Notes: generated by a model not told the origin, from the letters alone. Shown: positions 1 through 7,478, counted from the first letter of the stretch. The stretch: 64,000 nt of DNA from Aequorivita sp. (GCA_024637015.1 JAGXGE010000022.1:1-64000), one strand, 5' to 3'. A program made the numbers and translations.

Positions 1-229
1 CATCAGGAGTAAAAATAGCTTTCAAAGCTTCATAGTCTAGTGTTGTTCCCTTTTCGAAAGAAATAAAAGCATAAGCATCTTTTACAACTTGGTTGATGGC
101 TTTCTCCTTTTCCGAAATAGTTGTTTCCATCTTGGTCATTGTTTCTTTCGACCCTGAATTATCTGGATTTTGGTTACAGGAATAAAAACTGGCAAGAAAT
201 AGACATAATAAGAATGTAAAGTTTTTCAT
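1..229 (-). CDS. Partial lipoprotein of unknown function, N-terminal part
   Basis: Only the first 76 codons lie in the window; the gene runs off the left edge. The reading frame from the ATG at 229 begins with a charged MKNF start and a hydrophobic stretch ending in LASFYSC, a lipoprotein signal peptide with Cys at about residue 18. After it comes a Lys/Glu-rich segment (SEKEKAINQVVKDAYAFIS). This is loosely like small secreted NTF2/SnoaL-type proteins of Flavobacteria, but too little is present to assign a family. Expected location: periplasm or cell surface, anchored by lipid. Confidence 0.7.
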   Translation of the reverse strand, partial: MKNFTFLLCLFLASFYSCNQNPDNSGSKETMTKMETTISEKEKAINQVVKDAYAFISFEKGTTLDYEALKAIFTPD

Positions 230-333
230 AATTAATGGTTTAGAATTTGATTATAAGTAAAGTCTTGGTCATTCAGAATGTTTAAAAGAAGTTTATCATA
301 TATTTTCTGTTCTTTTTTCAATGACTACGTTAA

Positions 334-456
334 GTGTATGAACTGTGGCGTGGATTCGTTACGGAACATTCCAAACCGATACTTGCCAGAGGAAAATCCG
401 CAGGATTTTCCAGATGAGCGAGGACAAGCCATAGCTTATACACAGTGTTGTGTGTA
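334..456. repeat. Imperfect inverted-repeat intergenic element (cassette-type, left copy)
   Basis: The outer arms GTGTATGAACTGTG (334-347) and CATAGCTTATACAC (430-443) are complementary at 11 of 14 positions. Inside is a perfect 9-bp hairpin, ggaaaatcc (391-399) with ggattttcc (403-411). The right end continues as TGTTGTGTGTA (446-456), which recurs inverted at 928-938 on the far side of the neighbouring gene. The layout GTTAAG-TRTA...GTGGCG...GCCAT...TATAC matches the element at 9014-9219. Confidence 0.65.
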
Positions 457-465
457 GGTGTTATT

Positions 466-891
466 TCAGTTAACCATTCCGTATTGGTCAATTTCTTGTT
501 TTCCATTTTCGGGAAGGGAAAAACTCAAATCAGTCCAAGCAGTTCCTTCAATACCTTTTAGGACAATTCCCTTTTCAGTTTTAGATATTGTGAATAAGAA
601 ATCCGCAAGATTGGCGTCTTTGTCCGAAGAAATATTGTCTAATTCGGTCATTCCATATTCGTCAATTGCTTGTGGTCGGTCATTGTTTAGGCTAAATGAC
701 AAGTCAATCCACGCACTTCCTTTCACGCTTTGCATTTTAATTCCATTTTCCTTTTTCTCCACGACAACTTTGAAGTCTTTTAAATCGGTTGATTTTTTTT
801 CTTGAGCTACTAATTTAGAGCTTGCTGTTAGTACAAATACAGCGATTAATAAATTTAGCATTGGTCTGGTAAAATTCAATTGTGCTTTCAT
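466..891 (-). CDS. Small secreted protein with an internal duplication
   Basis: About 141 residues from the ATG at 891. A longer reading from 951 would translate through the flanking repeat word at 928-938, so 891 (MKAQLNF) is preferred. A signal peptide is visible (hydrophobic LLIAVFVLTASS, then LVAQ). The mature protein is two copies of one unit of about 50 residues: GIKMQSVKGSAWIDLSFSL...DEYGM and GIVLKGIEGTAWTDLSFSL...DQYGM. No catalytic motif is visible and the function is unknown. The gene stands alone between two repeat elements that carry matching inverted junction words, which suggests it moves or is shuffled as a unit. Confidence 0.75.
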   Translation of the reverse strand: MKAQLNFTRPMLNLLIAVFVLTASSKLVAQEKKSTDLKDFKVVVEKKENGIKMQSVKGSAWIDLSFSLNNDRPQAIDEYGMTELDNISSDKDANLADFLFTISKTEKGIVLKGIEGTAWTDLSFSLPENGKQEIDQYGMVN

Positions 892-927
892 ATCTATAGT
901 TTTAAATTTCAGTTCTGTTTTTTTACT

Positions 928-1110
928 TACACACAACATGTACATATACACATATTTTTAAAATTCAATTGCGTCTATCCCACACATGTGCGGAAGTTAC
1001 TACTCAATATTTTTCAAAAACAACAACAATTTAACCCCACCAAGTACGGAAAACCGTAAAAGGGTGCTTATTTAATCGGGGAGAATACCAAATATAAAGT
1101 TTTAATTCTA
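928..1110. repeat. Upstream flank of the small secreted gene: junction word plus shared upstream repeat
   Basis: TACACACAACA at 928-938 is the exact reverse complement of TGTTGTGTGTA at 446-456. From about 1002 the sequence resembles the regions upstream of two other minus-strand genes (6464-6642 and 9601-9690). The best shared blocks are CAACAACAAT-type (1021-1030) and GAGAATACCAAATATA (1081-1096; GAGAGTACCAAATATA at 6614-6629). A 5-bp hairpin tacgg-aaaa-ccgta lies at 1045-1058. It could be an operator, a 5' untranslated region or one end of a mobile cassette. Confidence 0.5.
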
Positions 1111-1558
1111 GAAAGGCAATAGGCTGTAAGCTATAGGCCTTAGGCTTTTTTGAATGGGTGAATGGGTGAATATGTGAGTTTGTGAATGAGGAGTTGTTAG
1201 TTGATGGTTGATGGTTGTGAGTTGTGGGTTGTCTGTTGGAAGTCAGAGGTTTTTTTAATTATAGTACATTTGAAAACCAATAACCCATTCGTGGAGAAGA
1301 AAGAAAACGGAACCAAAAAAACAAAAACCCCAATAAAAACAAAGAACATCCTTTAAGGGGAAGGTGGCCCCGACTTTTCCGTCGGGGACGGAAGGGGGTT
1401 CACGCTTTGCACTTCGGCTTCACTCAATACAGCCACCAGCACGCCAAAGGGGCAACGGGATTAGTGCTTTTCATAAGATGCCGTGTTGTAGGCTGCCTTT
1501 TTATTTTTTTTTGATTTCAACACTTATAATATGTATATCATTTTCACCTACATTTTAA
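1111..1558. other. Intergenic stretch, low-complexity and dispersed repeats, no gene seen
   Basis: 1150-1240 is TG-rich low-complexity sequence (gaatgggtgaatgggtgaat and similar). 1261-1312 is a gene fragment described separately. 1350-1400 holds a dispersed hairpin repeat with the perfect stem ccccgac (1368-1374) / gtcgggg (1381-1387). The open frame that crosses 1364-1558 is composed of this repeat and has no protein-like composition, so I do not call it a gene. Confidence 0.55.
1261..1312 (+). pseudogene. 5' fragment of a paralogue of the methyltransferase gene at 3509
   Basis: The stretch from ATAGTACATTTG to about 1312 closely copies 3500-3552, including the putative promoter box TACATTTG and the first codons. 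Translated from TTG it reads MKTNNPFVEKKEN, against MNTNNLFVENKEK in the intact gene. The frame then enters A-rich sequence and stops. It is a remnant of a second copy; a matching 3' remnant lies at 4294-4359. Confidence 0.6.
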
Positions 1559-1975
1559 TTACTCTAATTGGTCTTGAACTATTCGCTCGAATTGTAGTTG
1601 TTTGAAAGCAAACCATTCCTGTCTATACTCCGAATTATCTATGGCAAATTTAAAATTACGGAAAGGCGCTTTTCTTTGTATAATGCTTTCCAAGTCCTGC
1701 CTAAATGGGGTGTGTGGAAGCTGTTCCACAAAACGCCCCATAATCTTAAATGACTCAAAGCTTTCCGGTGCCTCAATTTTAATGAAATTGTTAGTTGCAG
1801 AAGTTACTCTTTTTAGTTCCGCTTCAAAGCTTTCCCAAAACTCCTCCTCATAGCCTATTTGACCATAATTTGGAATGGGTACCACTTCATTGGTTGTTGA
1901 ATTGTAGTAGCAATCATAACCACATTCCAAATGTTGGGCTATTTCCCTAATTATTTCTTTTGTGGGATTATCCAT
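1559..1975 (-). CDS. UPF0158 family protein
   Basis: About 138 residues from the ATG at 1975 (MDNPTKEIIREIAQHL). A start at 1999 is also open, but 1975 gives the compact ATGGATAA overlap with the stop of the upstream DUF3024 gene. The N-terminal pattern IIREIAQHLECGYDCYYN and the later ESFKIMGRFVEQLP and AFKQLQFER segments are typical of the UPF0158 family, which is soluble, cytoplasmic and of unknown function. It is the second gene of a translationally coupled pair. Confidence 0.75.
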   Translation of the reverse strand: MDNPTKEIIREIAQHLECGYDCYYNSTTNEVVPIPNYGQIGYEEEFWESFEAELKRVTSATNNFIKIEAPESFESFKIMGRFVEQLPHTPFRQDLESIIQRKAPFRNFKFAIDNSEYRQEWFAFKQLQFERIVQDQLE

Positions 1976-2312
1976 AAAAACAGCCGTGTTTATCCTCATT
2001 TATAACAGCAATTATTTTTTCCAAATGGGTGGCTTTGGGGAAGGGCTCATAACCTTCCCATTTTCCATTGGCCCGCCTCCAATATAGATGCCACTCTTGT
2101 TTTGATTTGTAAAACCTAATTTTCGCGAACTCTATATTCTGTATTTCTTCCGGTTTTCTCCATACGGGCCTTATTTCATACAATATGGCTACTTTCCCGT
2201 CATAGGAATATCCAAAATCCAATTGCTTGCGAATCTCGGGATCTTCAGGGCGTTTGGATTCCACGTAATCCTTAAGGGTTGATTCGTTAATATCTATTAT
2301 ATTATTTTTCAT
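1968..2312 (-). CDS. DUF3024-like protein
   Basis: 114 residues, soluble, with no signal peptide. The C-terminal half contains WHLYWRRANGKWEGYEPFP and HLEKIIAVINEDKHGCFYG, the conserved end of the DUF3024 family (function unknown). The 3' end overlaps the start of the UPF0158 gene, so the two are read as one message. The ATG start at 2312 is the first in the frame. Confidence 0.72.
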   Translation of the reverse strand: MKNNIIDINESTLKDYVESKRPEDPEIRKQLDFGYSYDGKVAILYEIRPVWRKPEEIQNIEFAKIRFYKSKQEWHLYWRRANGKWEGYEPFPKATHLEKIIAVINEDKHGCFYG

Positions 2313-2405
2313 CTTTAATATATTCCTTTTGTCAATATCCTATGTTTCCCAGCAAACAGGGTGAGAAGCTCGCGCCAGCACTTTGGAAGGCTTCAGTGCA
2401 TACCC

Positions 2406-2861
2406 TTAACCATCCATTAACTTCACTTCTATTTCACGTACGCCATCTTCAGGAGGGCCAAATCTTAAATGGGCAATGGCTCCTTTCATAAATTCGGTTT
2501 TTTCTAGCATAGGTTGGACAGCCTTAAAGAGTTCCTCAGCGTTTGGTCCGTACATATATAAAAAACCATCGCTATAGTCCATCGCTATTTCATGTCCGTC
2601 ATAAACCCCCACCCCTTTTTCGCTAATCAATTTTTCAAGCACTCTCTCAAGTTGGTGTAAGGGATCCAGTTCATCAATACCGTAGCGGAAATGAATTATT
2701 ACTGCGTGTTCCGTAAGCTGAGCTCTGGATTCCTTTTTAATTTTATTCAAAAACTCCTTTAAAATCCCCAATTTATATGTTTTTATACGTTCGCGAACCA
2801 GTGCAAAAAAAAGTTTCCCGAACGATATTCTTCTCGGACTATTTTCAAATATAATAAGCAA
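2406..2861 (-). CDS. Conserved hypothetical protein
   Basis: Up to 151 residues; I do not recognise a family. The C-terminal 100 residues look like a genuine compact domain (IIHFRYGIDELDP, DGHEIAMDYSDGFLYMYG, FMKGAIAHLRFGPPEDG), rich in acidic and aromatic residues, without membrane segments. The start is doubtful: the only early initiator is TTG at 2861, and the first codons contain TATATTTG on the minus strand (2853-2846), a perfect -7 promoter box. Translation may therefore begin later, for example at an in-frame TTG near residue 38 preceded by AAGGAG. Confidence 0.6.
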   Translation of the reverse strand: MLIIFENSPRRISFGKLFFALVRERIKTYKLGILKEFLNKIKKESRAQLTEHAVIIHFRYGIDELDPLHQLERVLEKLISEKGVGVYDGHEIAMDYSDGFLYMYGPNAEELFKAVQPMLEKTEFMKGAIAHLRFGPPEDGVREIEVKLMDG

Positions 2862-2882
2862 TATGCATTAATTGAGAAATCG

Positions 2883-2917
2883 ACGGCTTGAATTTTTATA
2901 ATTCAAGCCGTGTTTTT
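2883..2917. terminator. Strong 12-bp hairpin with T-run
   Basis: The perfect stem acggcttgaatt (2883-2894) / aattcaagccgt (2900-2911), 5-base loop, is followed by gttttt on the plus strand. It looks like a rho-independent terminator, but no plus-strand gene ends here. On the minus strand it sits just upstream of the gene at 2406-2861, so it may be a relic or a 5' leader hairpin. Confidence 0.5.
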
Positions 2918-3091
2918 GAGTTAATTAATCCTTTCCCATTAAAAAATCACAATCCAAATACCAGTGATACATTGGCACGCTTTTCTCTCTAGCGCGCTTT
3001 TGCAAAGCGTGTCCCTTTACTTATAACATTTGCAATGCGACCCTAGTTAATCATAAGTGTTTCACTCGAGCCCCTTCCAAAGATTCCCTAT

Positions 3092-3208
3092 CGTCATTGC
3101 GAAAGAGCGACCCAAGGAGCGACTGAAGCAATCTGCCCAGATGTAGTTCTATTCATGACCACAAATAGTCTCATTAGATTGCCACGGCCTATCGGCCTCG
3201 CAATGACG
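3092..3208. repeat. Dispersed CGTCATTGCGA-type palindromic repeat, copy 1
   Basis: It begins CGTCATTGCGA (3092) and ends TCGCAATGACG (3198-3208), so its ends are inverted copies and the unit can fold into a long hairpin. This type of intergenic repeat is scattered through many bacterial genomes. Copy 2 follows 20 bp later in the same orientation. Confidence 0.75.
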
Positions 3209-3228
3209 ATTCAATCTATCATTCCTAT

Positions 3229-3340
3229 CGTTATTGCGAAAGAGCGACCCAAGGAGCGACTGAAGCAATCTGCCGAGGTGTAGTTCTATTCATGACCACA
3301 AATGGTCTCATGAGCTTGCTTCGCTCCGCTCGCAATGACG
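3229..3340. repeat. Dispersed CGTTATTGCGA-type palindromic repeat, copy 2
   Basis: It starts CGTTATTGCGA at 3229 and ends CGCAATGACG at 3340. It shares with copy 1 the run from the agagcgacccaaggagcgac block to the tagttctattcatgaccac block, almost unchanged. The rest of 2918-3508 holds AT-rich dispersed sequence (3420-3480) and no gene. Confidence 0.75.
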
Positions 3341-3508
3341 ACCCTCGCCAATCAAAGCAACAATCACCCCGGTGACCGAGTGAATCGATGAGCTGAATAG
3401 CTATTGCATATGATTGAGATTTGAATTTTGAGATTTATTTGTGATTTAGAATTTGAGATTTGAACTTTAGGCTGTAAGCCTTAAGCTTAGCCCTTTTTAA
3501 TAGTACAT

Positions 3509-4186
3509 TTGAATACCAATAACTTATTCGTGGAGAACAAAGAAAAGAAACCCTGGCCCACCAAGCTAGCCATGGAACAGGTTTATGAAAGGAACCTTTG
3601 GGGCGGCAACAAAGCCGATTTCTATTCAGGAGAAGGATCGCACCGTCCAGAAATAGTAAATCCATATATAGCCGCAGTGACAGCATTTTTAACTTCGTTT
3701 GAACCTCCGCTAACGGTTTGCGATTTAGGCTGTGGTGATTTTAATGTAGGGAAGGAATTGGTAACGCATACCAAAAAGTATATTGCAGTAGATATCGTGC
3801 CAAGCCTGATAGCCCGAAATAAAGAAATGTTTAAAGCAGCAAATTTAGAGTTCCAGTGTCTGGACATCGCAGTAGCTGATTTGCCTTCCGGGGATTGTGC
3901 CATACTACGGCAGGTGCTTCAACATCTATCAAATACTGAAGTACAAAGTATCGTGAACAAGTTGGCTGCTTTTAAATATGTTATTCTAACAGAACACATC
4001 CCCAAAGGCGCTTTTGTACCCAATAAAGACATTATTTCAGGACAGGGAAATAGACTAAAAGTGCAAAGTGGGGTAAACCTACTGTCGCCGCCCTTTAATT
4101 TTAAGGTTCAGGAAGAAACACAACTATCAGCTGTTGTCTTGGATGACGGGAAAGGAATTATCGTAACCACACTTCTGCAACTATAA
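3509..4186 (+). CDS. Class I SAM-dependent methyltransferase
   Basis: Up to 225 residues. Motif I of the Rossmann methyltransferase fold is clear (TVCDLGCGDFNVG, about residues 69-81), followed by an acidic residue ending strand 2 (YIAVDIVPSL) and a motif IV-like segment (DCAILRQVLQHLSN). The substrate is unknown. The start is uncertain: TTG at 3509 is the only initiator giving full length, but it overlaps TACATTTG (3504-3511), a perfect -7 box, so ATG at 3572 (MEQVYERNLWGG) is an alternative. The 5' and 3' ends of the gene are duplicated as fragments at 1261-1312 and 4294-4359. Confidence 0.75.
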   Translation: MNTNNLFVENKEKKPWPTKLAMEQVYERNLWGGNKADFYSGEGSHRPEIVNPYIAAVTAFLTSFEPPLTVCDLGCGDFNVGKELVTHTKKYIAVDIVPSLIARNKEMFKAANLEFQCLDIAVADLPSGDCAILRQVLQHLSNTEVQSIVNKLAAFKYVILTEHIPKGAFVPNKDIISGQGNRLKVQSGVNLLSPPFNFKVQEETQLSAVVLDDGKGIIVTTLLQL

Positions 4187-4293
4187 ACAAACTAAGCCCA
4201 AGACGCATTCCCCCCTTTGAAGGCGATGTGCTGAGCTTGCCGAAGTAGGGCTAGGGGGATGTAAACCAGTCTCCGCCTAACACTAAGCAACCA

Positions 4294-4359
4294 ACACAAC
4301 TATCAACGGTCGTTTTGAATGACGGCAAAGGGGTTATTGTGACTACACTTTTGCGATAG
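4294..4359 (+). pseudogene. 3' fragment of a paralogue of the methyltransferase gene
   Basis: It begins ACACAACTATCA exactly as the intact gene does at 4118 and encodes QLSTVVLNDGKGVIVTTLLR then stop, against QLSAVVLDDGKGIIVTTLLQL in the gene. Most differences are synonymous or conservative, which suggests it was once under selection as the end of a second copy. No start or upstream coding part is attached; a dispersed repeat (4200-4262) lies between. Confidence 0.65.
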
Positions 4360-4371
4360 TTTTTTAAATTT

Positions 4372-4465
4372 TGTGGTCGAGCACAGTCCAAATGTCTGGT
4401 CGAGCGCAGTCGAGACCTTATTGATTGCAATCAACCCATAGTTCTCGACTGTGCTCGAACGGACA
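4372..4465 (-). repeat. Double-hairpin repeat of the GTCTGGTCGAGCGCAGTCGAGACC family
   Basis: In minus-strand orientation the unit at 4465-4393 is TGTCC + hairpin (TTCGAG..CTCGAA type), a 24-bp spacer, then GGTCTCGACTGCGCTCGACC + AGACA. A half copy (tggtcgagcacagtcc) precedes it at 4374-4389. Copies of the same family flank the GIY-YIG gene at 11109-11215 and 11621-11702. Confidence 0.75.
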
Positions 4466-4518
4466 TCGAAACATACCTTTTTAGACACCCTCTTGTCTTA
4501 TACAAATTTGGAGATTTT

Positions 4519-6399
4519 TTAAAATTTCACTTCCAAACTGTTATTAGTGTTGTCTGCATCGGGATAATGGGTTGTGATTAATTGAAGGGACTTTAGGTTT
4601 TTACTATTTTCGATCGCTATCGCTACCGATTTATTGCCCTGTGACCAAACCTCAGCCGTTTTTTCAATCAATTGTTCCGTACCATCTATATAAGTAAGTT
4701 TTAAGATAATGGGCAAGGGCAACCCTCCTATATTCGTGATGTTAACTTTTGATGTATTCTTGTCTAAGCCCGTCAACTCCAAGTCTCCATATCCAGGTTG
4801 AAATACCCACGCATTCCAGAACCAATCGAGATTTTGATTGCTTATTTCATTAAAGGTGAACATAAAATCATAAGGCGTTGGATGTTTCCCTGCCCACCGA
4901 TTGATATACGTTTTCAAACATTTTTGAAAAGTTGCTTCACCAAGCATATTTTCCAATGTAAAATGCATAAACGCAGGTTTTCTATATGACAAATGGCTAT
5001 GAGAAGGCCTAAACGTTAAAAGAAAGGAAGGAGTGATAAGGGGAACATCCCACATGGAGCCAGCCGATCTATTATAGGAATTCAAATTTCTACTCAATTC
5101 GGCATTTTCATCTTCCCCACCTTTGTAATAAGACTGTATGAATTTTATGGTAAAAAAAGTTGCCCACCCTTCTTCCATCCAAGAATATTTAACCTCATTT
5201 ATTCCCACGAAGAAAGGAAAATAAGTATGCGCCAGTTCGTGGAAAGTCACATCGGTATCTTCGGATTCCTTATCGCCCATACCATTATTGGCCAGCATTG
5301 GAAATTCCATCCCGTCAAACTCGGTCACACCAATAAAAGTTGTGAAGCTTGGATAAGGATAAGGTATTCCTGGAGCAACAGTTGATAAAAACACCAAGCT
5401 TTTTTCCTGAACCTCCAACAGCCTTTCGGCCGTATCATTTTTATTGACATCGTAAACCACATTCGATAGCACTTCTTTGCCGTTAATGGTTACTGCATTG
5501 CTTATCCATTTAAAAGTATTGCTCATTCCAAAAGCAAAGTCTTTCACGTTTGATGCTGTATAATGCCACGTTTCTTCTCCCTCACTTTTTATTGGGGAAG
5601 TAGTGCCCGGAACTATTGTCACCGCACTATGGGAAGTTTTAGCTTTAGTATATCGCTGCAGTTCTTCTGCCGTTAATACCTTATCGGGGTTTTGTAAGGT
5701 TCCTGTTGCCCAAACATTATAACCCCCAGGGACTTTAATTTTTACATTAAAATCAGCAAAATCATTATTAAACTCTTGCGATGCTAAATATTCCATTCGG
5801 TCCCATCCGTCAATATCATCATACCTGCCAATTTGAGGATACCAATACCCAACAAAGGCGCTGTTAGGGTCATATGCTCCTATTCTATTGACATATATCG
5901 AAGGTATTTCAGTAGTCCATTTTAAATCCAAAGTAATGGAGGTACCTGAAGCAATAGGCTTAGATAGCCTTACCATTGTGTAGGTGCCATAATTTCTAAC
6001 ATTCGGGCCATCTTTGAGGGAAACAGGCACTTTATCTATGGTAAAATCAGTTAATATCATTCCATCGGTAAGCGTTTCCAATGGCACCTGACTAGCTCTT
6101 GCCGCTCCTTTTTTATAATGATTTGGATAGGTCTTGATAACAATTACGCTCAAGCTATCAGGACTATTGTTGGTATACACAATGCTTTCAGTACCTTTTA
6201 TTTTCCAAGAACCAGGCTCAATTTCTGCTGCGATAGTATACGAACTAGAATTTTGCCAATAATTTTCCCCTGGACTTCCAATGTATGCCCTTGTTTTATT
6301 TTCATATGCTTTTTTAAATTCAGTTGGCATATATAAATCGGTCTGGCCATATATGTTTAAGGACAACATTACGAGAATGATAGGTAGTTTTAGTTTCAT
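4519..6399 (-). CDS. Secreted M1-family zinc metallopeptidase
   Basis: 626 residues with an N-terminal signal peptide (about 1-19, ending NIYGQ). The gluzincin site is intact: HELAH at 387-391 with the third zinc ligand Glu410 after 18 residues (SWMEEGW). The exopeptidase motif is present in altered form, DGMEFP instead of the classical GAMEN. M1 enzymes are mainly aminopeptidases; this one probably trims peptides in the periplasm or outside the cell. No type IX sorting domain is visible at the C-terminus. It stands alone, with a shared upstream repeat at 6421-6642. Confidence 0.88.
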   Translation of the reverse strand: MKLKLPIILVMLSLNIYGQTDLYMPTEFKKAYENKTRAYIGSPGENYWQNSSSYTIAAEIEPGSWKIKGTESIVYTNNSPDSLSVIVIKTYPNHYKKGAARASQVPLETLTDGMILTDFTIDKVPVSLKDGPNVRNYGTYTMVRLSKPIASGTSITLDLKWTTEIPSIYVNRIGAYDPNSAFVGYWYPQIGRYDDIDGWDRMEYLASQEFNNDFADFNVKIKVPGGYNVWATGTLQNPDKVLTAEELQRYTKAKTSHSAVTIVPGTTSPIKSEGEETWHYTASNVKDFAFGMSNTFKWISNAVTINGKEVLSNVVYDVNKNDTAERLLEVQEKSLVFLSTVAPGIPYPYPSFTTFIGVTEFDGMEFPMLANNGMGDKESEDTDVTFHELAHTYFPFFVGINEVKYSWMEEGWATFFTIKFIQSYYKGGEDENAELSRNLNSYNRSAGSMWDVPLITPSFLLTFRPSHSHLSYRKPAFMHFTLENMLGEATFQKCLKTYINRWAGKHPTPYDFMFTFNEISNQNLDWFWNAWVFQPGYGDLELTGLDKNTSKVNITNIGGLPLPIILKLTYIDGTEQLIEKTAEVWSQGNKSVAIAIENSKNLKSLQLITTHYPDADNTNNSLEVKF

Positions 6400-6420
6400 A
6401 ATCTAGTTTAGTTACTATGT

Positions 6421-6642
6421 GAATAAATACTATAATGGAATGTATTCCCATTATAGATACAAGTTCGTATTCCAATATATTTCCGAGTGCAACAATAATC
6501 AAACACGCCAATTACAAAAAACAGTAATAGTGTACTTATTCAGCTGTGCATCTTCGTAAAGAGTTATAGTAAGCAGGATTCCTACGTCGTGAAACGCAAT
6601 GGAGAACAATGAGGAGAGTACCAAATATACCTTTTAATTTTA
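6421..6642. repeat. Upstream repeat module of the M1 peptidase gene
   Basis: 6421-6509 aligns with 9564-9651 (shared blocks such as CAATATATTTCC and AACAA.AAT.AA.CA), and 6611-6642 aligns with 1078-1110 (GAG.GTACCAAATATA). It contains the imperfect palindrome tataatggaat / attcccattata (6431-6455). All three related regions lie directly upstream of minus-strand genes. The rest of 6400-6857 shows no gene. Confidence 0.5.
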
Positions 6643-6857
6643 AATTAACAAACCCACCTTTTCAGTCCCTTACCTTACTCCAAAACCAAAACCAAAATCT
6701 TGATTTAAATAGGCACGCTTTTTCACTTCAAATACCCTCCAGACAGGCCTAATTATGCTAAAGGGATTAATTTGTTCGATTTATGATAATTATCATATAT
6801 TCCCTTGCTCCAAAAGTTTACTTTTATTCTAAATTAACCTTCTTAAAATTTAATAAA

Positions 6858-7241
6858 ATGAAAAACAATCAATTAATTAAAACTTGGCTTAGAATCTTAT
6901 TAGGCTTATTCTTGATAGTATATGCATTAAATCAATACTTTCATTTTATGCCTACTAGCTACGGTGTAATGCCTGATAATACTAGGGATTTTATAGATGC
7001 AATAGTAATTTACCTTCCAATTCTCTACTTTTTTGAAGTTGTTTTAGGGTTATTGTTCGTATTTAATAAGTGGACTCCTTTTTTATTACTTGTCCTTTTT
7101 CCATTATCAGTAGCATTTTTAATTTTTAGTATTTCAAACCAAGATCTTTCTGATGCTTGGCCTGCATTATTAGTAGCAATACTTAATTTTACCTTGGTAC
7201 TATTTGAAAAAGAAAAATACAAACCTCTTTTCAAGAGTTAG
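6858..7241 (+). CDS. DoxX-like small membrane protein
   Basis: About 127 residues from the ATG at 6858 (MKNNQLIKTW). A longer reading from 6783 has an atypical, poorly composed N-terminus. Four hydrophobic segments are visible: about 10-28 (LRILLGLFLIVYALNQYF), 50-72, 75-95 and 100-118. The spacing and the NQYFHFMP motif after the first helix are typical of DoxX-like proteins of Flavobacteria. Its role is unknown, probably in the inner membrane. It is a single gene, followed by a hairpin. Confidence 0.72.
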   Translation: MKNNQLIKTWLRILLGLFLIVYALNQYFHFMPTSYGVMPDNTRDFIDAIVIYLPILYFFEVVLGLLFVFNKWTPFLLLVLFPLSVAFLIFSISNQDLSDAWPALLVAILNFTLVLFEKEKYKPLFKS

Positions 7242-7255
7242 CATTCCTTAATTAC

Positions 7256-7292
7256 GCCTGACTCCAGCCTATGTCGGTTGGGGTCAGGCTAT
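7256..7292 (+). terminator. Hairpin terminator after the DoxX-like gene
   Basis: The stem gcctgactcc (7256-7265) / ggggtcaggc (7280-7289) has one mismatch and is followed by tatttt. It lies 15 bases after the stop codon, so it probably ends the DoxX-like transcript. Confidence 0.6.
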
Positions 7293-7478
7293 TTTAATGG
7301 CACATATGAATCTGTCTTTAAAGGGAGCTTTTCCAGCTTTTGAAAAAGCCAATACCGTTTTGCGAATATGGTAGTTGCATTGGTCAAGTAACTAATTTAG
7401 CAAATACAAGCCGAAAAGACACTAGCGCAGCGCACTGGCGTAAGCAATTAGGCATAACCTCTGTGGGGAACTCGTTTT

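Noticed and set aside
458-805. 115-residue open frame on the plus strand
   Set aside because: It is the antisense shadow of the secreted repeat protein gene on the minus strand; its protein is Ser/Phe-rich with no domain.
1364-1558. 64-residue open frame in the intergenic region
   Set aside because: It is built from a dispersed hairpin repeat (CCCCGAC...GTCGGGG) and low-complexity sequence.
3092-3340. Possible CRISPR array (two repeats with spacers)
   Set aside because: Only two units, each over 100 bp and palindromic at the ends; no short direct repeats, no cas genes.
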